DNA of 64,000 nt from Archangium violaceum. Its GTDB lineage: Bacteria; Myxococcota; Myxococcia; Myxococcales; Myxococcaceae. This document shows positions 57,615 through 64,000 of the stretch, one piece after another (positions within the stretch are counted from its first letter, which is position 1; each line of letters opens with the position of its first letter). The DNA is taken from the NCBI RefSeq assembly GCF_016887565.1, contig NZ_CP069396.1, positions 4,367,001-4,431,000 of the forward strand. Direction: 5' to 3'. Below the pieces are notes generated by a model, which ran no database searches, was not told where the DNA came from, and saw only the letters and a program-made list of their open reading frames with translations. Both the position numbers and the translations under genes were made by a program.

Positions 57615-57764
57615 ATGAGCCAGCAGAACGCCGTGAGCCCCCTCTCGCGATCCCACGGGCCCCCAGTCCGACTTCCCACCCGATTTTCTGCATCATTTCC
57701 CTCCTCATCGGATCAGTCCATTCGCGAGGAGCTGCTTACGCCGGGGATGACATGGACGAGCTGA
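57615..57764 (+). CDS. Possible small peptide overlapping the radical SAM gene start
   Basis: 49 codons from an ATG with GAGGTG seven bases upstream. The peptide is rich in Ser, Pro and Arg (MSQQNAVSPLSRSHGPPVRL to GMTWTS). Its TGA lies 10 bases inside the radical SAM gene, in a different frame, so ribosomes could pass directly to that gene. Candidate for a leader peptide or RiPP precursor. It may equally be a chance frame; no homology is recognised. Confidence 0.3.
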   Translation: MSQQNAVSPLSRSHGPPVRLPTRFSASFPSSSDQSIREELLTPGMTWTS

Positions 57765-58735
57765 CACGCAAAGGACTGAGGCGGATTGCCAGGGAGCTGG
57801 TGCCCATCAACGACTGGCGGGTTCACAAGCGGCTGAACCTGTACATCGACATCGGACCGCACTGTAACGCGGACTGCGGGTTTTGCGTCGCCAAGACCCG
57901 GGACCAGAAGCACCGCATCCGGAACCTCTCCCGGATGCTGGAGAGTTCCGCCGCCATCCGCGAGTATTGCTACAGCGTGGAGTTCGTGGGCGGCGAACCC
58001 CTGGTGTACATCAACAACGGCCTGAAAGAGCTGTTCGAGGTGTTTCGGGCCAACCGCAAGAAGATCATCACCACCAACGGACTGCGCCAACCGTTTCTGG
58101 CAAGCCTGGACTTCCTGGGCGAGTTCGAGCATGTGAACATCAGCCGCCATGCCGTTGACGATGCGCACAACGAGCAGATCTTTCGCACCGGCAAGCTGCT
58201 CACCCTGGCCGACATCGGGGCGCTGCCCCCGTCCCTGAAGCAGAAGATCCGGATGAACACCACTTGTCATGCGGACAAGGGCATCCACCAGTGGTCGTCC
58301 ATGTGGGAGTTCATCCAGGCGTTCAACGACCAGGGCATTCATCAGTTCATGTTCGCGAACCTGAACAAGCTCCCCCAGGGGCAGTACCAGGAGGAGATGG
58401 AGGCATTCACCACGGCCCACCGGCTCGATGATGGCTTCTTCGATGACGTCGAGCACAACCTGTGCCGCCAGGGGTACCACAAGGTCCGCGAGATGACTGG
58501 CTTCGGGTATGTTGTCCGGATTCTCCAGAACGGATCGACGTCCGTGGTGCTCAAGGAAAATGACGACACCGCCATCCGGGATGTCTTGGATTCGGTCTAT
58601 CAGCACAACCGCATGGTGCTGGATCTGATCTTGACCCCTTCAGGCAAGGTGTACACCGACTGGTTCTTGACCAACGAACTGCCCATCACCCCGGGGCCGC
58701 AGCAGAGCGGCACCGCCGCATCCATCGAATCATGA
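57752..58735 (+). CDS. Radical SAM enzyme, MoaA-like core
   Basis: 327 aa. The CxxxCxxC cluster motif is CNADCGFC at about residues 38-45, after a beta strand (LNLYIDIGPH), followed by VEFVGGEPLV (the GGE SAM-binding motif) and KKIITTNGL. No SPASM or B12 domain is obvious; the C-terminal third holds ILTPSGKVYTDWFLTNELP. It lacks the viperin signature residues. Composition is less GC-biased than its neighbours (many TTT, AAA and TTC/TTG codons), hinting at recent acquisition. An HD-domain dNTPase gene starts 14 bp after it with its own ribosome binding site. Substrate unknown; peptide or nucleotide modification are both possible. Confidence 0.85.
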   Translation: MDELTRKGLRRIARELVPINDWRVHKRLNLYIDIGPHCNADCGFCVAKTRDQKHRIRNLSRMLESSAAIREYCYSVEFVGGEPLVYINNGLKELFEVFRANRKKIITTNGLRQPFLASLDFLGEFEHVNISRHAVDDAHNEQIFRTGKLLTLADIGALPPSLKQKIRMNTTCHADKGIHQWSSMWEFIQAFNDQGIHQFMFANLNKLPQGQYQEEMEAFTTAHRLDDGFFDDVEHNLCRQGYHKVREMTGFGYVVRILQNGSTSVVLKENDDTAIRDVLDSVYQHNRMVLDLILTPSGKVYTDWFLTNELPITPGPQQSGTAASIES

Positions 58736-58749
58736 CACCCAGGAGAGCC

Positions 58750-59769
58750 ATGCCCGGCATCGAGATCCGCACGTCCCCGACCCACGCCATGCGCGAGCGC
58801 CAGGAGGCCATCGAGGCCGCGATCCTGCATCCGCGGGCCGCGCGGTCGGTCGAGTCGCGGGGGAGGGATGAGAGCGAGCCCGCGTGTCCGGTGCGTACGG
58901 AGTTCCAGCGCGACCGGGACCGGGTGCTGCACAGCAAGGCCTTCCGCCGGCTCAAGCACAAGACCCAGGTCTTCATCGCCCCCGAGGGCGACCACTACCG
59001 CACGCGGCTCACCCACACGCTGGAAGTCGCGCAGATCTCCCGCACCGTGGCCCGCGCGCTGGGGCTGAACGAGGACCTGGTGGAGGCGATCGGGCTCGGG
59101 CACGACCTTGGCCACACGCCTTTCGGGGATGCGGGCGAGCACGTGCTCGACGAGCTGTGTCAGCCCGGCGGCTTCCGGCACAACGAGCAGAGCTTGCGCG
59201 TCGCGCAGACGCTCGAGCTCATGAACCTCACCTGGGAAGTGCGTGACGGCATCTTCCACCACACGAGCAGCGGCACGCCGACGACGCTCGAGGGGCAGAT
59301 CGTGAAGATCTGCGACAGCGTCGCGTACCTCAACCACGACCTCGAAGACGCCGTGCGGGCGGGCATCCTGCGCGAGGACGAGCTGCCGCCCTTCATCCCC
59401 CGGGTCTTCGGCCCGGAGAAGGGAGACCGAATCGCCACGATCATCCGTGACCTGGTCACGACCAGCTCGGCGGATTACGAGTTCATCCGCATGAGCGAGG
59501 CGCTCCACGAGCCCTTCCTCGAGCTGCGAGCCTTCGTGGTCAAGCGCGTCTACACGGGCTCGCGGGCCAGGGTCGAGGAGGACAAGGCGATGGAGGTTGT
59601 CGCCCGCCTCTATCGTCACTTCTGCCAGGACCGTGCGGGCCTGGAGGCGGGCCTCGGACGCGCCATCCCAGCCGAAGAGACACCCAGGGCCGCCGCCGAC
59701 TACATCTCGGGGATGACGGACCGCTCCGCGATGGCCCTCTACCAGCGCCTGTTCCTGCCCACTTTCTAG
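58750..59769 (+). CDS. HD-domain deoxyguanosinetriphosphate triphosphohydrolase-like protein
   Basis: 339 aa from the ATG MPGIEIRTS with AGGAG directly upstream; an ATG six codons earlier is less likely. The Dgt-like N-terminal block FQRDRDRVLHSKAFRRLKHK leads to YRTRLTHTLEVAQISRTVAR. HD residues are in GLGHDLGHTPFGDAGE and later DSVAYLNHDLEDA (the conserved second aspartate). This short type lacks the insertion of E. coli Dgt and usually acts as a tetrameric or hexameric dNTPase. It cleaves dNTPs to nucleoside plus triphosphate. Such enzymes keep dNTP pools balanced and some serve in phage defence. It sits between the radical SAM and cysteine-hydrolase genes on the same strand. Confidence 0.93.
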   Translation: MPGIEIRTSPTHAMRERQEAIEAAILHPRAARSVESRGRDESEPACPVRTEFQRDRDRVLHSKAFRRLKHKTQVFIAPEGDHYRTRLTHTLEVAQISRTVARALGLNEDLVEAIGLGHDLGHTPFGDAGEHVLDELCQPGGFRHNEQSLRVAQTLELMNLTWEVRDGIFHHTSSGTPTTLEGQIVKICDSVAYLNHDLEDAVRAGILREDELPPFIPRVFGPEKGDRIATIIRDLVTTSSADYEFIRMSEALHEPFLELRAFVVKRVYTGSRARVEEDKAMEVVARLYRHFCQDRAGLEAGLGRAIPAEETPRAAADYISGMTDRSAMALYQRLFLPTF

Positions 59770-59780
59770 GGGGCGTCATC

Positions 59781-60377
59781 GTGGACGGCCCGATTCACCC
59801 ACAGCACAGTGCCCTGGTGATCGTCGATCTGCAGAACGACTTCTGCCACCCGGAGGGCGACAGCGTTCGGCGGCACGGTGTACCCGTGGGAATGGAAGCG
59901 ACCGCTCATGCGGTCCAGTGCCTGGTTGAGGCCTGCCGCAAGGCAGCGGTACCGGTCCTGTGGGTCGTGACCGAGCATGGACCTTGGACGGACTCCCTTG
60001 CCTGGCGCTCGCGCAGCAAGGGGAAGGCGCCGAACTGTCATGCGGGCACCTGGGGAGCGGAGCTGTACGCAGTCACACCAGCCCCCGAGGATCGCTTCGT
60101 GACCAAGCATCGGTACAGCGCCTTCTACCAGACGAGCCTGGAGCTGATCCTCCGGGCTCAGGGGGTTCAGACCCTCCTGGTGGGGGGCGTGCTCACCCAT
60201 GTCTGTGTCGAGACGACGGTTCGGGATGGGTACATGCGTGATTTCGACATGGTCACCGTCCCTGAGCTCTGCGCCTCCACCGACCCGGAAGCCCACGCCA
60301 TGAGTCTGCGGAACATGGGGCGCTACTTCGGCCGGGTGCGGGTGTTGGCCGACGTGCTCGCCGACCTCGAAGCGTAG
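59781..60377 (+). CDS. Isochorismatase-fold cysteine hydrolase
   Basis: 198 aa from a GTG at 59781 with AGGGGGC upstream, 11 bp after the dNTPase. The catalytic triad is Asp16 (VIVDLQNDF), Lys109 (TKHRYSAF) and Cys142 (GGVLTHVCVETT). The family includes nicotinamidases, isochorismatases and N-carbamoylsarcosine amidases. A zinc-site pattern like that of nicotinamidase is not obvious, so the substrate is open. The Cys-containing segment is followed by a bulky DFDMVTVPELCAS. It is probably co-transcribed with the dNTPase. Confidence 0.92.
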   Translation: MDGPIHPQHSALVIVDLQNDFCHPEGDSVRRHGVPVGMEATAHAVQCLVEACRKAAVPVLWVVTEHGPWTDSLAWRSRSKGKAPNCHAGTWGAELYAVTPAPEDRFVTKHRYSAFYQTSLELILRAQGVQTLLVGGVLTHVCVETTVRDGYMRDFDMVTVPELCASTDPEAHAMSLRNMGRYFGRVRVLADVLADLEA

Positions 60378-60440
60378 GCGGGCGGGTGCGGGCAGGAGGA
60401 CCTGAGCCTGCCCCGATCCCTCAAGAACGCGAGCGTCTCT

Positions 60441-60863
60441 TCATCGCGCGGGATCTGGCGCTCCGCGTGCCAGCGCAAGGAAGGAGGGAGCCCCCGCCAG
60501 GAACCAGCTGGCGATGAGCGCGTCGAAGATGAGGCAGCCGTACGACGACGTCGGCATGAAGGGCCAGATCGGATTGCCCCACAGGTGGTGCGCCACATCC
60601 CAGCAGGAATGCAGGAGCCAGGCGATCCCGATGAAGCGGTACGAGCGCAGCCCGAGATAAGCCACCGGAAGGGCGAGCACGGGGAAGAGCAGCTCCCAGG
60701 GGCCGAACCCGCCGCTCAGATAGACGCCCGTCGCGCCGGCTGCGAGGAAGGCGTTGATGCGCTGGCGAGCGGGCTCTCGTACCTGCGACATGATCAGTAC
60801 GAAGATGACGGCTCCGATGGCCGGGCCGACGGAATCCATCACGTGCAGAGGTGTGTCGTGCAT
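60441..60863 (-). CDS. DUF6010-type integral membrane protein
   Basis: 140 aa from the ATG MHDTPLHVMD with AAAGGAC upstream. Four hydrophobic segments (SVGPAIGAVIFVLIM, AFLAAGATGVYLSGG, LLFPVLALPVAYLGL, IFDALIASWFLAGAPSF) and the conserved turn HSCWDVAHHLWGNPIWPFMP. The histidine- and tryptophan-rich loop is characteristic of this family of unknown function. Divergent from it lies a broken LysR reading frame, so it may once have been regulated by that gene. Confidence 0.8.
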   Translation of the reverse strand: MHDTPLHVMDSVGPAIGAVIFVLIMSQVREPARQRINAFLAAGATGVYLSGGFGPWELLFPVLALPVAYLGLRSYRFIGIAWLLHSCWDVAHHLWGNPIWPFMPTSSYGCLIFDALIASWFLAGAPSFLALARGAPDPAR

Positions 60864-60888
60864 GAGCGTCCTTTCAGTTGGCCCCACG

Positions 60889-61065
60889 CTACGAGTTGGA
60901 GCGGATTCGACCAGTGGCTGAAAAGACATTGTTCGCAGGATTCGCGCCACGCCGCTCACGCCTCGGGCACGCTCCCCGGACCGGGTCGGTCGCGGATGCG
61001 ACGACGAAGTCCAGGAAGGCGCGCACCTTGGCGGGAGGAAGGCGCCGCGATGGAGAGAAGACGTG
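60889..61065 (-). pseudogene. LysR-family regulator remnant, C-terminal end only
   Basis: This minus-strand frame encodes PSRRLPPAKVRAFLDFVVAS, the typical end of LysR effector domains (compare PGRLVPSKVRAFVSFLAERY of the intact LysR gene at 53087). The frame is closed by a TGA immediately upstream and has no start. No helix-turn-helix can be found in the 340-bp region 60864-61204. I conclude it is a decayed or truncated regulator beside the DUF6010 gene. Confidence 0.6.
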
Positions 61066-61204
61066 GAGAGGAGGGCGTCAGACTCAACGGCTCCTTCCTG
61101 GGATGCGAAGGAGGCAGAGGCCCCGCTCGTCACCTTGATTTGGTCTTCAAGACGAGACGCGAGGGCGACATGCCCTGGTTGCGGTATGGAGGCGGCCGCG
61201 AGGG

Positions 61205-62395
61205 TCACCCGCTGGCGGGGATGTAGCGGAGCGGCAGTGCGACAGGGCCGCGCGTCGTGAGCGCGCACTGATAGGAAATCTCCCCCGCGGTTCGTTCAAC
61301 CCGCTGGAATCGCGCGACCACCGTCTCCAGAACGATCCGCACCTCCATCCGAGCGAGCAACGCGCCCAGGCAGAAATGGGCGCCCTGTCCGAACGCGAGA
61401 CCGCCCTGGGAGCCCCGGTGCAGGTCGAATCGATCCGGATCCGGGAACTTCTGCTCGTCTCGATTGGCGGAGGAGATCAGCGGGAACACCATCGCCCCTC
61501 GCGGCACGGTCACTCCCGAGAGGATGATGTCGCTGGCCGCGATCCGGGGGACGCCCGGAGCCACGCCGTCGTAGCGGAGCATCTCCTCGATGAACAACGG
61601 AATCAGGGAGGGCTCCGCGCGCAAGCGCGCCATCATCTCGGGATGGTTGGCCAGGAAGAGGAGCGAGTTGCCAAGGAGATTCGTGGTGGACTCCAGGCCG
61701 GCGACCAGGAGCAGGATGAGGAAGTCCTTGATCTCCACATCCGTCAACCGCTGTCCCTCCACCTCCGCGCGCAGGAGCTCGCTCACCGTGTCGTCCGCGG
61801 GCTCGCGGCGCCGCTCTTCGATCACCTGCCCCACGTACCCGGTCAACTTCGCGATGGTGCCGCGGATGCGTTCGGCGGCTTCGGGAGACGCGGGGGTGGG
61901 CGTGATCGCGACGATATCGTCGGACCATTGCTTGAAATAGGGGAGGAGCTGGTGATCGAGCCCGAGGATCTCGCTGATGACATACGCGGGCACGGGCAAC
62001 GCCATCGTCTTGACGAAGTCAGCGCCGTCCACGAGACCGCTCGAGAGCTTCTCGGCGGTGGCCCGTACGCGTGACTCCAGCCGGGCAATGGTGGCGGGCC
62101 CGAACGCGCGCAACACCAGGGAGCGCAGCCGCGTATGCTGCGGCGGGTCCCGGGTAATCATTGAGTTGGCCATGGGATTGTATCCCACCCAGGCCGGCTG
62201 CCACGCCACCGTGAAGCCCGACGACGAGAACAGGGCGGAGTTCTTGAGCACGAAGAGCACGTCCTCGTAGCGAGACACGGCCCACATGCCATGCGGCTCC
62301 ACCTGACACACCGGGCTCAGGCGCCGCAGCTCCGCGTAGTAGGGATAGGGATTCGCGAGAACTTCTGGCGCCATCAGGTTGATAGGATTCGTCAT
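61205..62395 (-). CDS. Cytochrome P450 (bacterial class I type, soluble)
   Basis: 396 aa from the ATG MTNPINLM with AAGGAGAGG upstream; a longer upstream frame is rejected. It has P450 landmarks in order: the I-helix AGLESTTN (oxygen activation), ExxR in EEMLR, the PERF-like ANRDEQKFPDPDRFD segment and the heme-binding loop FGQGAHFCLGALLARME. No membrane anchor is seen, as is normal for bacterial forms that use ferredoxin partners. No ferredoxin or ferredoxin reductase gene is adjacent, though a rubredoxin lies far away at 14968. The substrate is unknown. The 263 bp upstream (62396-62658) hold no gene and probably contain its promoter. Confidence 0.95.
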   Translation of the reverse strand: MTNPINLMAPEVLANPYPYYAELRRLSPVCQVEPHGMWAVSRYEDVLFVLKNSALFSSSGFTVAWQPAWVGYNPMANSMITRDPPQHTRLRSLVLRAFGPATIARLESRVRATAEKLSSGLVDGADFVKTMALPVPAYVISEILGLDHQLLPYFKQWSDDIVAITPTPASPEAAERIRGTIAKLTGYVGQVIEERRREPADDTVSELLRAEVEGQRLTDVEIKDFLILLLVAGLESTTNLLGNSLLFLANHPEMMARLRAEPSLIPLFIEEMLRYDGVAPGVPRIAASDIILSGVTVPRGAMVFPLISSANRDEQKFPDPDRFDLHRGSQGGLAFGQGAHFCLGALLARMEVRIVLETVVARFQRVERTAGEISYQCALTTRGPVALPLRYIPASG

Positions 62396-62658
62396 CGTCC
62401 TCTCCTTGTCTGGGTCCACGCCTTCATGCGTCTTTTTTGCGCCTGTTGGCCCCACCGCGCCTCGAGGACCAGTACTGGAGCACCTGGGATTGCCCCCGGC
62501 AAGTGCGAGCCTGGTCCCGGTGCAAGGGCCAGGACAGACCGCGGGGTGTCGAGGCTTACGCCACCACGGAGCCAACAGGCCCAATGCCTAGCGCGACCTC
62601 GAGCCACCCCGTTCGGTGGCTGGCGCCGAGCCCGTGCCGCTTCACCCCGTGGAGGCGC

Positions 62659-64000
62659 TCACGGCCCGACGGCGAAGACCAGGTCGTCGCGATCGTTGTA
62701 CGCGCCGGAGGTACACGGCCCCGAGCCGTTGCCGTAGCGGAACTGCCCGCGAATCGCTTGCAGCGAACCGGCGGGAAGCGTGTAGTTCGCCGTCAGCCTG
62801 TTCACGCCGCTCCCGGTCGGCGTCAGCGTCGTCAACGGCACCCAGGTCGGATTCCTCGCGTCAGCCGCGTAGTACAGGTCGAGCTTGTTCCAGGTGTATG
62901 TCGACCGGGCCCAGACGGTGGCCTCGATGGTGACGACGCCGCCCGCGCGGAAGTTCGTCCCGTCCTGGGTGAAGACGCGAATCCGGTCGAGCGATTCGTC
63001 GGAGTGGAAGACGCCACTGGTCCCGTCGGCGCAGGTACCGCCAAGCGTGTTGGGCTCATTCGGCTCGTACCCCCAACGACCGGAGAAGAACGACTGCGAG
63101 TCACAACTGGCCCCCACCGAGGCGCAGCTCACGGTCCGCAGCGTGGCATCGTAGCCCACGCCCGTGTACACCGTGCGGGTCGCGCTGTTGGCGCTGTTTC
63201 CCGCGCTGTCCACCGCCTGGGCCATCAACGACTGAGGGCCCGCCGTCAGCCCGGCCGTATTCCAGGAGACGGCGAAGGGCGCGGTGGTATCGGTCCCGAT
63301 GAGCGTGCCGTTCGCGTAGAACGAGACGCCTGCGACGGCCGTGTTGTCCGTCGCATTGGCGGACACCGTCACCGTCCCGCTCACCGTGCTACCGATGGCG
63401 GGGGCGGTCATGCTCACGGTCGGCAGGGTGCGATCCACGGTGAAGCTCACGCTCGCCGTCGCGACGTTCCCCACGGCGTCGTACGCCCGCGCCGTGAGCG
63501 TGACGGGACCCGAGATCGTGCTCATCGTGTACGCGTACGGGGCTTCCGTGTCGGTGGACATCACCAGCGAGCCCCGGAGGAATTCCACTCGCGTCACGCC
63601 CTGGTTGTCACTCGCCGTGGCGGTGGCCGTCACGGTGCCTCCGACGACCGCGCCGGAGGTCGGAGCCGTGAACGCCACCGTGGGCGGTATGGAATCGGGG
63701 GGCGGGGGAGACACCGCGAACACCAGGTCGTCATGGTCGTCGTAGACGCCGGTGGTGCACGCCAACTCCGACCCGCCCCGCCGGAAGGCGCCGCGGATGG
63801 CCTGGAGGCTGCCCGCCGGCAGCGTGAAGGTCGTGGAGAGGTCCCTCCCGCCCGACTTCGCGGGAGTCAGCGGGAGGGAGGCCACCAGTTGCCAGGATGG
63901 CGCGTTGGCGTCGGCCGTGTGGAAGATGTCGAGCACGTCCGTGGAGGCCCCGTTGGACGAACCCACCACCGCGGCCTGGATGATCACCTTCTGCCCGACC
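62659..64000 (-). CDS. Surface protein with Ig-like repeats, partial (5' end beyond right edge)
   Basis: The frame runs open to the edge of the window, so the start and signal peptide are missing. At least 446 codons are present. Two copies of a module of about 90 residues are visible, each with LPAGSLQAIRG and DDLVFAV (one near the 5' edge, one at the C terminus). Between them lie two bacterial Ig-like domains (PPTVAFTAPTSGAVVGGTVT and LPTVSMTAPAIGSTVSGTVT) followed by VSCASVGASCDSQSFF. This layout is common at the C terminus of secreted myxobacterial hydrolases or adhesins. Which enzyme, if any, precedes it cannot be seen. Confidence 0.85.
   Translation of the reverse strand, partial: VGQKVIIQAAVVGSSNGASTDVLDIFHTADANAPSWQLVASLPLTPAKSGGRDLSTTFTLPAGSLQAIRGAFRRGGSELACTTGVYDDHDDLVFAVSPPPPDSIPPTVAFTAPTSGAVVGGTVTATATASDNQGVTRVEFLRGSLVMSTDTEAPYAYTMSTISGPVTLTARAYDAVGNVATASVSFTVDRTLPTVSMTAPAIGSTVSGTVTVSANATDNTAVAGVSFYANGTLIGTDTTAPFAVSWNTAGLTAGPQSLMAQAVDSAGNSANSATRTVYTGVGYDATLRTVSCASVGASCDSQSFFSGRWGYEPNEPNTLGGTCADGTSGVFHSDESLDRIRVFTQDGTNFRAGGVVTIEATVWARSTYTWNKLDLYYAADARNPTWVPLTTLTPTGSGVNRLTANYTLPAGSLQAIRGQFRYGNGSGPCTSGAYNDRDDLVFAVGP

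Noticed and set aside
57752-58735. Prokaryotic viperin
   Set aside because: The cluster motif fits radical SAM enzymes in general. The surrounding viperin signatures (NYHLT-like strand before the cysteines, KxNxVI and the typical C terminus) are not seen.

Overview
The window is about 64 kb of very GC-rich DNA. Everything in it fits a fruiting myxobacterium of the Cystobacterineae (Archangium, Cystobacter, Melittangium or a close relative). The evidence is a DUF2378 (TIGR02265) family protein, the many Kelch, MopE-type and Cys-rich lipoproteins, the GHMP-kinase mevalonate operon and the dense TPR and lipoprotein content. This assignment is inferred from gene content; no rRNA or tRNA gene was found in the window.

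Layout. 1-11.4 kb: the end of a histidine kinase, a GFA-fold protein, then a surface-protein zone. It holds a GH114 lipoprotein, a dead trypsin-like domain joined to 14 Kelch blades, a 580-aa orphan followed by an in-frame Cys-rich tail, a collagen-like/beta-helix lipoprotein and a discoidin-CBM6-GH99-like lipoprotein. 11.4-24 kb: housekeeping and signalling genes, namely a TPR lipoprotein, a methyltransferase, SDR, rubredoxin, DUF2378, an M16 peptidase coupled to a sensor kinase, a Kelch lipoprotein, a coiled-coil membrane protein, a stand-alone E2 acyltransferase domain and HtpX. 24-30.5 kb: the mevalonate/isopentenyl diphosphate operon fni-mvaA-mvaK1-mvaD-mvaK2 plus a DUF4846 gene. HMG-CoA synthase is not in the window. 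30.5-40 kb: two oxidoreductases, a MopE-motif lipoprotein with a TPR partner, a 1371-aa alpha-2-macroglobulin and a small lipoprotein.

40.1-52.9 kb is the most interesting part. Twelve minus-strand genes are packed with overlaps or gaps of at most 15 bp. They encode a MotA-like and a MotB-like stator pair, a single-pass membrane protein whose cytoplasmic part aligns by eye with the FliG middle and C-terminal torque domains, a protein with a TonB-like C-terminal domain, three lipoproteins and several secreted or outer-membrane beta proteins. No flagellar filament, hook, rod or export genes are present. I read this as an envelope-spanning, ion-driven machine built from flagellar-motor parts, in a lineage usually regarded as non-flagellated and gliding.

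53-64 kb is a mixed accessory zone. It has a LysR regulator divergent from an SDR and an SMP-30-like gene, another SDR, a Cys-rich mini-lipoprotein, and an AT-rich palindrome followed by a small peptide ORF, a radical SAM enzyme and an HD-domain dNTPase. A cysteine hydrolase, a DUF6010 membrane protein beside a LysR gene remnant, a cytochrome P450 and the 3' part of an Ig-like surface protein complete it.

At least four copies of a REP-like GC-rich hairpin repeat lie between genes. Several convergent pairs are separated by strong hairpins.
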